DNA of 64,000 bases from Adineta ricciae (Eukaryota; Rotifera; Eurotatoria; Adinetida; Adinetidae), in contig CAJNOJ010000070.1 of the NCBI GenBank assembly GCA_905250025.1, forward strand, positions 335,186-399,185, given 5' to 3'. This document shows, piece by piece, positions 34,201 through 44,644 of this stretch (within the stretch, counting starts at the first letter, position 1; each line of letters begins with the position of its first letter). The translations under genes and the position numbers were made by a program. The notes below the pieces were generated by a model. The model made no database searches and was not told where the DNA came from. It saw nothing but the letters and a program-made list of their open reading frames with translations.

Positions 34201-35990
34201 CACTTGAAGCTGCACTTGATGAAACCAAACGCGCCAAGGAGCTTCTCTATGAAAAACATATCTCAACTAGGTATACATGCATAAGATCACATTAAGCATC
34301 GACTTTGATTACGGAATTCTAGAGATGCGTATAAAACTGAATATGAGAATAAATTATCCGTCGAATTGGAGCAACTTCGTTCGAAAACAACATTGGAAAT
34401 CGAAAAATTACGCGATGGAGTAAAGGAAATGTACGAACGAGAAAATCGGTAAGTAATCTCTCGTCAATATTCATTCGCTTCCCTATCAGTTCGTATAGAT
34501 CGTTTCAACATGCACGTGACGAAGCATTGCTCGAACGTGACCGACATATTCAACTTGAACGAGATTTGCAACGGAAATACGATGTATTATTGAACGAGTA
34601 AGAAGATCTATTGCCTTTTTTTCTAAAGTGATTTCTTATCGTTGGTAAATAGATCTCGTCAATATCAAAGCAATGTTGAAGTTCGACTAGGTGAACTACA
34701 GGCAGAAGTAAAATTGAAAACTTTCGAGTCGGACCGCGTTCAATTGTTATATGAAGAGAATTTGAAGACCTTGAAAGCGACACAGATCGAAATTGAAAAA
34801 TTACAGAAGAAAAATGATGTATGGTTACTCATGAAAATCATCTTCTCTATTGATTTGTTTGTTGATTTAGTTAATTCAAAAAGAATATTTTAATCTACAA
34901 GTTCAATCGGACCGACGTTTGATGGAGATCGATACAGAACTGAATGAAAAACGAACCAAACTACAAGTTTATGAAAAGGTTGAACAAGAGTTAGACGAAG
35001 TTGTCATGCAAGCAGCGCAAGGTAAGTGCAAAATTTCCCTTAAAATTATTCGAAGATCGTTTGTCAATTAGTTGAAAATGATGGCGAAGCGGAGAAGGTG
35101 TTGTTTTCTTATGGTTACGGTGCATCATTACCAACGTCAGCCAAACGACGTCTCCAGCATTCCGTGCATTTAGCTAAACGTGTTATTCAACTAGAACAAG
35201 CAAATACGTCGTTACGTTCGGAATTAGAACGAGAACGAAAGACGAAGAGCGAACTTCATCGTGACGTATGTTTGATTTACAGGCGTTCGAGATTGGATTT
35301 GATTCAGTTCTGTTTTAGTTGGACAATGCAAATAAAATACTTGATCAAGCTCAGCAACCGTACGATTTTCTCATTGCGACAATTCGTAACAAAGACGCGC
35401 AGTTGAATAAAGTACAAAGTACTATTGATCAACTAGAAAATCGACTTCGGTATGTGATGAACTTAGTTGTTCTCGTCATGAACGGATTTTTTCTTTTAGA
35501 GAATCGGAAAATGATCGACAAACATTACTGAAAACAAATAATCAACTAACAAAAGATATTGAAAAACTATTGGAATATCAAGAGGTGATATTTCTGAATT
35601 GAAAAAAGAAATTAACAACTTCAAATCCCCTATTTTGTAGCCGTTGAAAGTAATGAAAAGTGTTATCACGAACTTACAACATCAAGATCCGCAAAGAACA
35701 ACTCGTCGTTCACCATCGCCTCCATCCAACACTAAATATCGTTCACTTACACCACCAACTCATCAGTCCAAACGCTCTGTCGCTTTTGCAGATCAATTCA
35801 GTGTACACAATAATCCACCGCCGATGGTTTTCGTATGTGAAGATTTACAATTTTCTCATTCAGCATCGAATTTATTCATATTTAGACCTCAACAAACAAT
35901 GCACGAAGTCCTTCTTCGAACACTATTCGAGGTCCACCTGCCTCTCAACAAGGAAAATATCGAAAAATTTACAAAGTAACAAACAATTAA
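31214..35990 (+). CDS. PIBF1: PIBF1/CEP90 centriolar satellite coiled-coil protein
   Basis: Sixteen exons join in phase to 814 residues: 31214-31360, 32969-33244, 33295-33522, 33574-33693, 33740-33873, 33923-34031, 34089-34270, 34323-34448, 34499-34597, 34653-34818, 34871-35021, 35072-35265, 35319-35449, 35500-35584, 35641-35832 and 35886-35990. The protein is coiled coil nearly throughout and collinear with vertebrate PIBF1. Diagnostic parts are [20 protein letters not shown] near the start, [32 protein letters not shown], and [16 protein letters not shown]1 works at centriolar satellites in centrosome and cilium assembly, which fits a ciliated animal. All introns are about 50 bp except the first (1608 bp), which contains another gene on the opposite strand. 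The first exon is assigned by phase and by its MSKKSKKK start. The family call is firm. Confidence 0.9.
31381..32856 (-). CDS. uncharacterised protein nested in PIBF1 intron 1
   Basis: Three exons (32856-32831, 32781-32486, 32435-31381) join in phase to 458 residues. The whole coding region lies inside the first intron of PIBF1 on the opposite strand. The N-terminal 200 residues are Ser/Pro/Thr-rich and look disordered. The C-terminal half (from about [20 protein letters not shown]) is helical, with charged stretches such as [21 protein letters not shown] do not recognise the family; the style resembles ciliary or cytoskeletal coiled-coil proteins, but that is a guess. The first exon (9 codons) rests only on a GT-AG pair and phase. 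If it is wrong, translation would start at the ATG at 32753. Confidence 0.6.
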
Positions 35991-36107
35991 TCGATCGTCT
36001 TTTCTCATAGCGAAAAACATGTTTCGTTCAAAATGTGTTGTTGTTTTTTTTTTTGTAATTATTTCTAACGTCTAGATTAAATAGATATATACATATTCCA
36101 AAGGATT

Positions 36108-37081
36108 TCAATCTGGTAAATTCGCTTTTGAATTGTGTTGAACAATTTCTGGATAAGCCGGAGGCGCGGAATTATACACATTCGGTGGATATACTGTCGG
36201 TGGTTGATAATTCACAAATACTCTCGACTGATTCCTTCGTGTTCGTTCCCGCTTAAGTAAAATGACGTATATCCAAGATAAAATGATCGCCGCTGTTGTC
36301 AGACATACTAAGACGCTTTCCATGCAGACGAGAGGAACAACACGCTAAGACTTACCATTGATCGCGAATACTAAAACGACAAAGAAAGGTAGAAATGCTT
36401 AGTCTCGACTGAAGATTTCTTTACGTATGAATAATAGAGTACGATACTCATTGAAAAATACGATACAAGGTGCATGACTATTGATTATATAAACAATTCT
36501 GAAATGTAGAATTCAACTCGGCTAATACTTACCGTAGTTCAAGCGAGGGATACCATTGTTCAACGTCTAATCTACAATTTCGGTGAAAATAGGTGTTAAA
36601 ATATGTCCATTCCGACTTCAATAGATTATTATTATAATAAAAACCGCAACATTGCTTGATTTCAATGATATTATAGATAAATGCCAAATGAGGTTCCGTT
36701 GGTGATGTACCATCGCGATATTTATCTATGAGTTCCAAGTAATTTTGATGAACATCGTCAATATAGTTGGATATAAAGTTCATATCGAAACAAAACGCGA
36801 CGAATATAATAACTTGATAGAACAACAAGAGTTCATCTGATATGCAATCGATTCAACAAACTTGTTGAAGTGAATACAATGCGTTGTAGAAATTTCGCAT
36901 CTTCTGTTGAACAGAAGAAAAAACTTGAAGTCAACTTCATTAGACATGAGACTATTGTTGGAAGGTATGCAGAGAGAATGGCACGAGCAGGAAGAGCTCG
37001 AAATACAATTGATATAGGAAGATCTAATAATAGGAAAAGTAGGAAAACAATGAGAAAAATACGTAAAATAGAAAGAAGCAT
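36108..37081 (-). CDS. tetraspanin-like membrane protein
   Basis: A five-exon model (37081-36925, 36836-36533, 36498-36425, 36370-36356, 36307-36108) gives 249 residues. The large extracellular loop is clear: YNIIEIKQCCGFYYNNN holds the CCG motif, with further cysteines in HRNC and HAPC. The last helix (LTTAAIILSWIYVILL) is followed by a basic stop-transfer segment and a cytoplasmic tail rich in Pro/Tyr (YQPPTVYPPNVYNSAPPAYP). Tetraspanins organise membrane microdomains by binding other membrane proteins. The downstream exons, including a 15-bp microexon, are well supported. The 5' part is weaker: helices 1-2 are poorly resolved and the first donor is non-ideal. It may be partly misassigned or degenerate. 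Confidence 0.6.
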
Positions 37082-37119
37082 TTGAGAAGAAATTGTTTAT
37101 GATTGGCGCGTTTTTTATT

Positions 37120-38553
37120 TTATAGACACTCATTTTTATCAAGATTGAATTTTTCAACTCGATTTTTGCCGTAGAGACATACGTAAATATTGCCGTTTGC
37201 GTCGAAATCCAAATCCGTCGGTTGACTGAGCGTATATTGTTTTTCACCGATGATAACTGTGCCATTCACATCATTTGGTGTCCAACGTATCACTCGACTG
37301 TAATAACTGTCAATAGCATAGACATTTCCGGATGAAGTAACACGAATTCCTTTCGGATAACGGATGTTTCCAACAAGGATTCCTTCGGTAGCACCTTTTG
37401 GCCACTTAACAATTCGATTATTGGAATTATCACTGATGAACAGAGTTTGATTTTCATCAACAAAGATGTTCATTGGTCCATATAATTGATCGAGTCTGTT
37501 ACCTTTACCATTATTTCCTGCTACAATACTATCAAATTTTAGATTGGATTCTAATGTCCACCGGGTCACACGCTGATTTTCAAATTCAGTCATATAGAGA
37601 AAACCTTGCTTGTCCAATGCTAAACCACTGCAATAAATATTGTGTGCAAGGATTTCTCCGTCTATAACACCCGGGTACCAACGAACAATTCGTCGATTTC
37701 TTGCATCGCAAACGATTAAACTTCCATCTGCTGGATTCAATACCATACTTGATATCTATTAGATAGACAAGTTTTCGTATCTGATTAAAACCATCGATGT
37801 TTCATACCCACTCGAATTGATTAGATCGGTTTCCGTTTCCGTTGCCTCCTGCAACAAGCATTCCATAATCTGCATCGATGTGCCAGGTTACAATACGAGC
37901 ATTGGTTGTGTCCGCAACATAGAGAGTATCGGTCTTGGAGTCGAAAAGAATGGCCGTTGGATTTCGTAGTTGATTTGTTGCATTGCCAGTGAAATTACTT
38001 CCTGCTACTGTTTTACCCACTTGTGACCAACTAACGTTGGCACAAAGTTCTTCCACAGATATCGATGTAACTGTCGTCGTTATGGTGGTGGTTGTCGTCG
38101 TCGTTTCAGATGATGCTAGTGAAAATCATAGAGAACCACTAGAATTGAAGTTATAGAAAGTACTATCTTCTTACTCCAACTGTGATCTAAAGGTGGACAG
38201 ATGTCTAATGAAGCCATACCAGTTGGATAACACAATGGTTTTTTCGTCGCTAAACTTGGATGATGAACACACACTGTGTATGGCTGATCACAATAATAAT
38301 TATATTCGTTGCACGCGCGCAGTTTCGTTGGATTTAGATGAAGGTAAGCACAAATACCACTTTGATCATCAACTGATGAGAATGGCAGACAGCCACAGTC
38401 GGGATTCGTCGAGCAACGAGCATAAAGAGGTAAGTTTCGACAAGTTTGACCCGCTGTCAAAGCTAAAAAATCAACCTCTTATAGTTTCAAATTATAAAAA
38501 TCTCAACAGCAATCCCTACCAAATAAACCGAATAAAATCGAAAGAACTATCAT
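37120..38553 (-). CDS. secreted NHL-repeat beta-propeller protein
   Basis: Four exons (38553-38520, 38462-38175, 38115-37808, 37755-37120) give 421 residues. The first exon supplies a signal peptide (MIVLSILFGLFALTAG). A cysteine-rich domain of about 80 residues follows (for example CSTNPDCGCLPF, CNEYNYYCDQPYTVC). Next is a short poly-threonine linker and about six NHL blades with the repeated pattern LYVADTTNARIVTW, LIVCDARNRRIVRWYPG, LFISDNSNNRIVKWPKG. NHL propellers bind proteins or RNA; a secreted form should bind extracellular ligands. No catalytic domain is attached. Rotifers carry many such genes, and a broken member lies at 2512-3230 in this window. Confidence 0.85.
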
Positions 38554-38794
38554 TTCACGTTTGCTGATATGATTGCACTCGATGTCAGCTAACTGCTTTT
38601 TATTCTTCGGTATTTATTGTCATTCGATACTGATTAATCCGACAGCTTTGTGTGTTTTCATCAATCCATTGCATGACGATGATGCTTCTATCAAGTAGGG
38701 AGCAAGTAAAATCGCTTGATCATCATTACTTTTGGACAGTAGTATTTCACAGATATACTTTCATCATTTTTTATTTCAATGAGAAAAATAACAA

Positions 38795-39607
38795 TCAACA
38801 ATTATCGTCGTCATCTTCTTCTTCATCCTCTTCTAGAATAGGATATTGTTTCTCATAACAACTTTCACATATACATTGAATTAGATCATTCAATGAACAT
38901 GTATGCAATGCCACGTGTCGACGTCGTATCGCACTTTTACAGACAGTACATTCAAATTGTAGTTTATTTTTGTTCGGATAACGTAAAGCATATTGACATC
39001 GCCCATGCAATTTTGTACATTCTTTGTTCATTGTATGGCCTTGGTTAATGAAAGCAAAAAGAAATTCGATATCATTCGATTGCTTTTCAAGTTTTTCTTC
39101 AAGTTTTTCCTGAATCTTCAATGATGAATCTAATTGTATCTGCAAATGATCTACAATGGGTCGAACTTGTTGAAACACGCATGTTTTCACGTGTAGTTCT
39201 TGTTCATCTCGTGGTCCTCTCCATAGGCAATGAATATCCGCTGCTGAACATGCCACTAACTTCTTCGTACACTTTGATTCATGATCACGAAAGTTTCCTC
39301 GTGCGATATTCTCTTGTTGACATTGATTACATCGAACAAGTAATCGATCCAATTGATTGTTCACAATTTGTGTATTGATCGGTGAATATGTTTCCTCCTT
39401 CAAATGAAAACACTCCCGACATATTGGACATGAACAATTTTTATCCAGCCATTGTTCGATACATTCACAGCAGAATGTATGTTGACACGAGAGACTTACT
39501 GGTTTCAGGAATGGTTCAGTACAAATTGTACATTTCAATTCCTTGTCAATTGCGCTTTCATTCATATACTCGTAAGTATTCATCAACGATTTTGATGCAG
39601 TCGCCAT
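38795..39607 (-). CDS. RING finger and TRAF-type zinc finger protein (probable E3 ubiquitin ligase)
   Basis: A single-exon 270-residue protein. The RING domain comes first (CTICTEPFLKPVSLSCQHTF, then CCECIEQWLD and CPICRECF), giving the eight zinc ligands. A region with TRAF-type zinc-finger spacing follows (CNQCQQENIARGNFRDHESK, CSAADIHCLWRGPRDEQELH). Then come a short coiled coil (LKIQEKLEEKLEKQSNDIEF) and a C-terminal Cys/His-rich segment ending in an acidic tail. This domain order is that of TRAF-like E3 ligases. The ATG at 39607 matches a normal start; the frame extends further without support. The neighbour downstream on the same strand is the VWA protein, with its own promoter. Confidence 0.83.
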   Translation of the reverse strand: MATASKSLMNTYEYMNESAIDKELKCTICTEPFLKPVSLSCQHTFCCECIEQWLDKNCSCPICRECFHLKEETYSPINTQIVNNQLDRLLVRCNQCQQENIARGNFRDHESKCTKKLVACSAADIHCLWRGPRDEQELHVKTCVFQQVRPIVDHLQIQLDSSLKIQEKLEEKLEKQSNDIEFLFAFINQGHTMNKECTKLHGRCQYALRYPNKNKLQFECTVCKSAIRRRHVALHTCSLNDLIQCICESCYEKQYPILEEDEEEDDDDNC

Positions 39608-39721
39608 TTGTATCGACGTGTTATCTCTGTGCCAGCTGTTTTCAAAAACAAAAAAAAACGCATCGATTCGCATTTGGAATAACCCTTCTTTATTATAGTG
39701 AAAGAAAAACAAAATGATATG

Positions 39722-42562
39722 TCAATGTCGATCATTATAACCACTGAATTTATATATATTATTCATATTCGGATTGTAGTTACCATAGCCATGGTGATTT
39801 AATATGTTCGATACTCGGTAACAATGCAGCACATCGCTTCCCAGGTTTCCTTTTTCAATTGCGCGCAATTCCGTTTTACCGACAATTTCAGCTAATGTAT
39901 CGATATTCACATCAGCTAACGGTTGCCAACAGAATCGCGAGATTGCATTGGTGTATAAATTCGAATATCCGACTTTGTTCGTTAGCAAAGAGACTAATTT
40001 CTCTTTGTTTAATGTGGCATTTTGAACAGTCGGTGGAACGGTTAATAAACCTTTGACTAATTCGGTAAAAACAGGTCCACATCGTTTTGGACAATACTTT
40101 CTCAATAAACCACCGAAACCTTCCAATGTTTTCGCTGTTAACAGTTTATAGGTGACGATACGAATTGTTTCTGAAGTGAAGTTGAACATGACAGAATTAT
40201 CCCGATTACCCTGGAGTTTCTCATCGACGAATGTCAGGACGTTCGATTTAGTGACATTGTTTGGAACAATAGCATCGAAATGTAGAATCATCAATAATTC
40301 TTTTCGTAACTCATCGTAATCAAGATTGTTTTCAACATAATTCTCATCCATTTGAGCGTATTTCAACATGTTTTTAATCACTGCTGGTACATCGAGATGA
40401 TGCGTTTGTAGGAAGTTTTTTATGAAATCGTTTTCCGCATCTGGACTGATCAGTTTTCGATCTTCACCACTGTTTGTTTCGGGAATCAATTCCAACGGTT
40501 TGCACATTTCATCGTGAAAGTATTTGATGAAACTTTCTTCGACATAATCAGGATCTTGTTCATTGATGTTGACGAATGTGGTATCTGCATTATTAGCTAC
40601 TCGCTTCTCGCGGCGACTCTCATCACCGTACAATAAACGATCGATGATGGCATTTCTATCCGTTGGTGGTTTCTTTCGCAGACATTGACGAATATATTCG
40701 TAGTAAACAGGCATGAGAACATTTTTCAAGTCGTTTTTCAAATAACCGATCATTAATGGAATACTCAAGTCATACGTACTTATCTGTCGACCGTGAATAC
40801 TTTGAAGATAGTTGTCGTAAGTTTTCTCTCCATATGCCGATTTGAAACCAATCGATTCTGTGATGATAAAATGACAAACCTTTTCCAATTCTTTAATGAT
40901 CTGTTGACTTCGCGTAGTTTCTTCACGAACCATAATGATATCATGAAGTAACTTCAACAGACCGATTTCTTGCTCTCTATCATAACCATAGGAATCTAAG
41001 GTGTACAGGTATCCTAACCAAATACCTTCTAAGATTCGAATTCGTTTCATGTGCTCATAGTTGATGTAAAGCGGAATGACTGCATTGATTTTCTCATGTG
41101 ATTGTCCAACAATATGACAGATACCATTGGTTTCATTAGTTTGTTGTTGTTGTTGTTGTTGCGCAGAATTTTTTGCATAAGTCATTGCTGCAATAAATGC
41201 ATCGTATGAAATGATTGTATTCGAAACATCGAGTAATTTCAATCCTTTTGTCGGAGATGTAATTGCTTCTTCATTCTGTTCAATGAGAATACCTAAACAC
41301 ATGATGTTATCTGGTGATTTGCGCATCATTTCATATATATCATCTTTTGAGTACGAGCAAACCCAATCGGCTTTCTGTTCTTTAATATCATTCCAGCCTT
41401 GTTGATCAATACTTTTCTTATAACCTTCTAAAATTCCACTGATATCTGTTTTACGAAAGTAATCTACGTTCTTATTGATACGTAAATCTAATTTCTTTCG
41501 ACGTTGAGCATTAGCGAATGTGGCATCGTGCCGCAATGCGCTTAATTTCAATTTGACTTGTTCAGGTACTTGTCCCATTTTGATTTGGGTGAATAAATTT
41601 GTATATTCCATCATTCGCTCGTCGATTTCTTTCTTGATTTGCTCTAGTTCGAGTTTTTCCATGAGGTCTCGACTACCAGTTGGAACGATCGAGTTTAGAA
41701 ACGTGCGAATCTGATGTACAGTTTCTGCATTGTCTGGTGAAACTAAATTCAATGCTCGAACGACTTGGATCGGACGAGGATTTTCCACTAATACTAATGG
41801 AATTTTTGATTCGCTATCCGACGATTTCAATGTAATTTCTGTTGTTGTTGTTGCCGCAGTATCCATATTTAGATTTTCGATCAGAAATCCGACTGTTTCG
41901 TCATTGCTATTTGCTGTGTAAGATTTGCCATTGATCACAATAGTGTATTCTTTTGCTGACATGGCATACTCAAACATGTCATTGAAGTTGTTCTGTAATT
42001 CAGCTGATGCAGTGGAATAACGAAATAGACCTTCTTTATTACCGAATTGCCGAACTTCATTCAAAAAGTCATTATTCACATCGCCAAAGCCAATTACATG
42101 AAAGACGACTGTCACTGCTTTTGATAGTCCACTGATGGAAAATTTCAACATTTGAATCGCTCGTTTTAAAGCTTCTTTAGAGTCAGTATCTTGACCATCG
42201 GTCATGAATATGAATGTTGTGGATTTTTGATTGTTTACCAAATGATTCTGTATAGCAGTAAAGACAGAACTGAAACTTGTACCACCGTTAGCAACTAAAT
42301 CTCGGTTTTCGACCGATTTTATCGTTTGTGTCGTATTAGCCGTGGTATTGTAGGTAAATAATGGGTATTCAATTTGTGTACGTCTGTAAATATCACGTAA
42401 AACCTCGCAAACATTTCGAATAGGAGCGCCACTCATTGAACCTGACACATCAACACAACAAATGATGTTGTTCGATGATGCATTGTCCAATTTTGGTACT
42501 TTCAATTCAACGTAATGCGTTGGTTCACCGATCGTGAAGGGCGTTTTAAAATACGTTGCCAT
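39722..42562 (-). CDS. large von Willebrand factor A domain protein
   Basis: A 946-residue single-exon protein. An intact MIDAS metal site lies near the N-terminus: DVSGSMSG (about residue 38), then NGGTSFSSVF and FMTDGQDTDS. VWA domains with a complete MIDAS bind protein ligands through a divalent metal. The remaining 700 residues are mostly helical without a domain I recognise, apart from a glutamine run (41141-41160). There is no signal peptide, so it is predicted intracellular. The start at 42562 was chosen because the longer frame to 42643 has no start context and the protein then begins MATYFKTPFTIGEPTHYVEL. The intronless structure over 2.8 kb is unusual among its neighbours. Confidence 0.75.
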   Translation of the reverse strand: MATYFKTPFTIGEPTHYVELKVPKLDNASSNNIICCVDVSGSMSGAPIRNVCEVLRDIYRRTQIEYPLFTYNTTANTTQTIKSVENRDLVANGGTSFSSVFTAIQNHLVNNQKSTTFIFMTDGQDTDSKEALKRAIQMLKFSISGLSKAVTVVFHVIGFGDVNNDFLNEVRQFGNKEGLFRYSTASAELQNNFNDMFEYAMSAKEYTIVINGKSYTANSNDETVGFLIENLNMDTAATTTTEITLKSSDSESKIPLVLVENPRPIQVVRALNLVSPDNAETVHQIRTFLNSIVPTGSRDLMEKLELEQIKKEIDERMMEYTNLFTQIKMGQVPEQVKLKLSALRHDATFANAQRRKKLDLRINKNVDYFRKTDISGILEGYKKSIDQQGWNDIKEQKADWVCSYSKDDIYEMMRKSPDNIMCLGILIEQNEEAITSPTKGLKLLDVSNTIISYDAFIAAMTYAKNSAQQQQQQQTNETNGICHIVGQSHEKINAVIPLYINYEHMKRIRILEGIWLGYLYTLDSYGYDREQEIGLLKLLHDIIMVREETTRSQQIIKELEKVCHFIITESIGFKSAYGEKTYDNYLQSIHGRQISTYDLSIPLMIGYLKNDLKNVLMPVYYEYIRQCLRKKPPTDRNAIIDRLLYGDESRREKRVANNADTTFVNINEQDPDYVEESFIKYFHDEMCKPLELIPETNSGEDRKLISPDAENDFIKNFLQTHHLDVPAVIKNMLKYAQMDENYVENNLDYDELRKELLMILHFDAIVPNNVTKSNVLTFVDEKLQGNRDNSVMFNFTSETIRIVTYKLLTAKTLEGFGGLLRKYCPKRCGPVFTELVKGLLTVPPTVQNATLNKEKLVSLLTNKVGYSNLYTNAISRFCWQPLADVNIDTLAEIVGKTELRAIEKGNLGSDVLHCYRVSNILNHHGYGNYNPNMNNIYKFSGYNDRH
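41141..41160. repeat. TTG trinucleotide run encoding poly-glutamine
   Basis: A pure run of six to seven TTG units inside the VWA gene; on the coding strand it is CAA, giving consecutive glutamines. Length variation is likely between individuals. Confidence 0.75.
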
Positions 42563-43087
42563 TTTTAATAACAATCTAGAAGAAAATCGAAAAATATTTT
42601 GCAAAAGCTTCGGTCTCCTTATATAAAAGTTAACACATTGCACAATAACAGGAAAGTTAAGGTACGGTGTTCGTCTTTTTATATATACGTTGCAAGTTGT
42701 GTAATTACAAACGAGTGTTTTCTCCCTTTCTCTGTCAAAACATGACTGTTTGGAGAATACCGAATGAAAAAGTGTTGATGAAACGACACGTCTGGTCTTA
42801 GATTCCTTGTCGTAAAGATTTCAAAGCAAATTTCATCAATTCTTTCTCGTATTTTCTTCTTGAAACGTCTAGAAACGATCGACTTAATACTCATACGATA
42901 TCAAGAGACATCTGTATATGTTTTGGTGTGTGTGGGAAAATATATACACAGAACAGCAGAAGCTCTTTTTGTTGCTCGGCTTCCATCGAATCAGGCGTCA
43001 TCATGCTCTACATTCTTATCACGTGTGTATCGTCTTAAGCAATATACACATATAATCAATCCGATTCGAGGCATCACGTATTAGAAA
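42563..43087. other. intergenic between divergent genes
   Basis: Promoters of the leftward VWA gene and the rightward gene at 43088. The sequence TTTTTATATATACG (42677-42690) is TATA-like for the leftward gene. No gene seen. Confidence 0.4.
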
Positions 43088-43891
43088 ATGCAGGTAATGA
43101 CGTCTCCTACTGTTACTCCTATTATACCGGGGGAAAACCGAAGTTATGATCCAAACCAATTCATAGCTTGGTGTGACAAACACATCAGTCAACCTGAAGA
43201 ATGTATTATGTTAAAAGCCACATTTATTCTCGCTTTGAATCACATGACCGGTTTATTCGAGAGAAGTTTACAAATTTCTGATATAGATCGTAGTATACGT
43301 TCGGATGCTCCGATACTTGTACGTATGGATGAAGTTGAATATTGGTTTCAAGCATTCGATGACATTGAAAAATGCTTCGACGCTATTGAAAAGAATATTG
43401 GACTTAACAAACACATTACCCTCATTACATCCGGCTCCAAAGGAAAAATTTTAATCCCAGCTTTGAAGGCTAATTTCCCGAATACGTTTATCGATGGGTA
43501 TTGGATGTATGTTTTTTGTGCCAATATGAATATGCGCTCAGTGGGCGACATCCATCCAACCAATGAATGGGCACTGGACTATGAGAAGAATATTTTAATG
43601 TATAACCATGAAAATGACTTGTTAACTCGTATGGTGCTTGAAAGTGCGCGTCGTTTTTCGAGCAAAGCAGACGATTTACAAAAAGAACAACATTTAAGCA
43701 ACCAAGAACAAGAATTAAATGAGAATGAACGCCTTCTGAGTGCATTACAATACTTACGTTGGGCAGAACAAATGCATGAACGCTATAAGATAATCTCGAC
43801 GGAGCCTGGAATTCAAACTTTCGCAAATATCAATCAACGTATCTCTGACCTCGAACGTAATCTCGGTCTGTTTCATGAGGCGTCTAATTAA
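43088..43891 (+). CDS. protein with the N-terminal domain of rotifer ART-TPR proteins
   Basis: A single-exon 267-residue protein. Residues 88-155 (QAFDDIEKCFDAIEKNIGLN, ITLITSGSKGKILIPALKAN, GYWMYVFCANMN) match the opening domain of the ART-TPR protein encoded at 53798-55894, where the same order reads VFEDVAQCEQYIQST, FIFIVSGKLGQEIIP and IYMIYVYCVNK. The pattern of alternating strands and helices suggests a small alpha/beta domain resembling a receiver or Rossmann fold. No catalytic residue is obvious. A helical tail follows. Unlike the ART-TPR gene, no transferase or TPR follows, so it is either a truncated relative or a stand-alone adaptor. No signal peptide. Confidence 0.6.
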   Translation: MQVMTSPTVTPIIPGENRSYDPNQFIAWCDKHISQPEECIMLKATFILALNHMTGLFERSLQISDIDRSIRSDAPILVRMDEVEYWFQAFDDIEKCFDAIEKNIGLNKHITLITSGSKGKILIPALKANFPNTFIDGYWMYVFCANMNMRSVGDIHPTNEWALDYEKNILMYNHENDLLTRMVLESARRFSSKADDLQKEQHLSNQEQELNENERLLSALQYLRWAEQMHERYKIISTEPGIQTFANINQRISDLERNLGLFHEASN

Positions 43892-44644
43892 TGACCTCAT
43901 CTACGTACTTTTTCTCATTACTTATGAAACTATTCTGTACTCAAAAATATTCTGAAAAATAAAAAAGATTAGTTTTCTAGCACTTGCTGTCGTAGTAACT
44001 TACACAAATCTTACATTGAATCAACAATCCCGATTACATAATAAATGTCATAATTAGTCGAATTCCGACACAAAAAACACAGTATTTACCACGAACTTTT
44101 TCTTGCTGATATGATATGAACTTCGCTATAAGTAGGTCCTGTAAATGAACTTATTTTCATCAGTTTTGAGCCAATTGTCCAAATAAGTTATCCGTTATAC
44201 TCTTGCTTGTGTACTTCTAACAACGAATACGGTGGATAGAAGAGAGAAGATGAAGTGAATGAAAGTATATTGTACTTTCGTCGACATTTAATGACTTTCA
44301 TCATGTACCCATTCTTCATTAAAATGAACCAATAGATAAAAAAGACCAGAAGTTAATTAATATTCCGTCAACACAATTGAACACTTCTAGTAAACAAAGA
44401 AAATGACCTAAGTCATCGTGTTACGTAAAGGTATGTCCAGAACTAAAGTGCATCCTATGTTACACGTGCAGAAGATTAAATTTCATTGTGTCTGAAGTCA
44501 ACTTGGCCGAAGTAGCGGAATTCAATTTCCATCACTGTCACCTATAAGAGAATATAAATGAAAATTGTGACAAAGGACAAATACTTACGTTATTGAAATA
44601 AACGCTCTTGCAAATATCAACTTGATAAAGTTGACGAAATATCA
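43892..44644. other. intergenic, no gene seen
   Basis: AT-rich sequence without a recognisable frame. Confidence 0.45.

Noticed and set aside
36870-37085. Plus-strand basic ORF opposite the tetraspanin
   Set aside because: Its Arg/Lys-rich composition is what the complement of a hydrophobic helix gives; the minus strand carries the CCG-loop gene.
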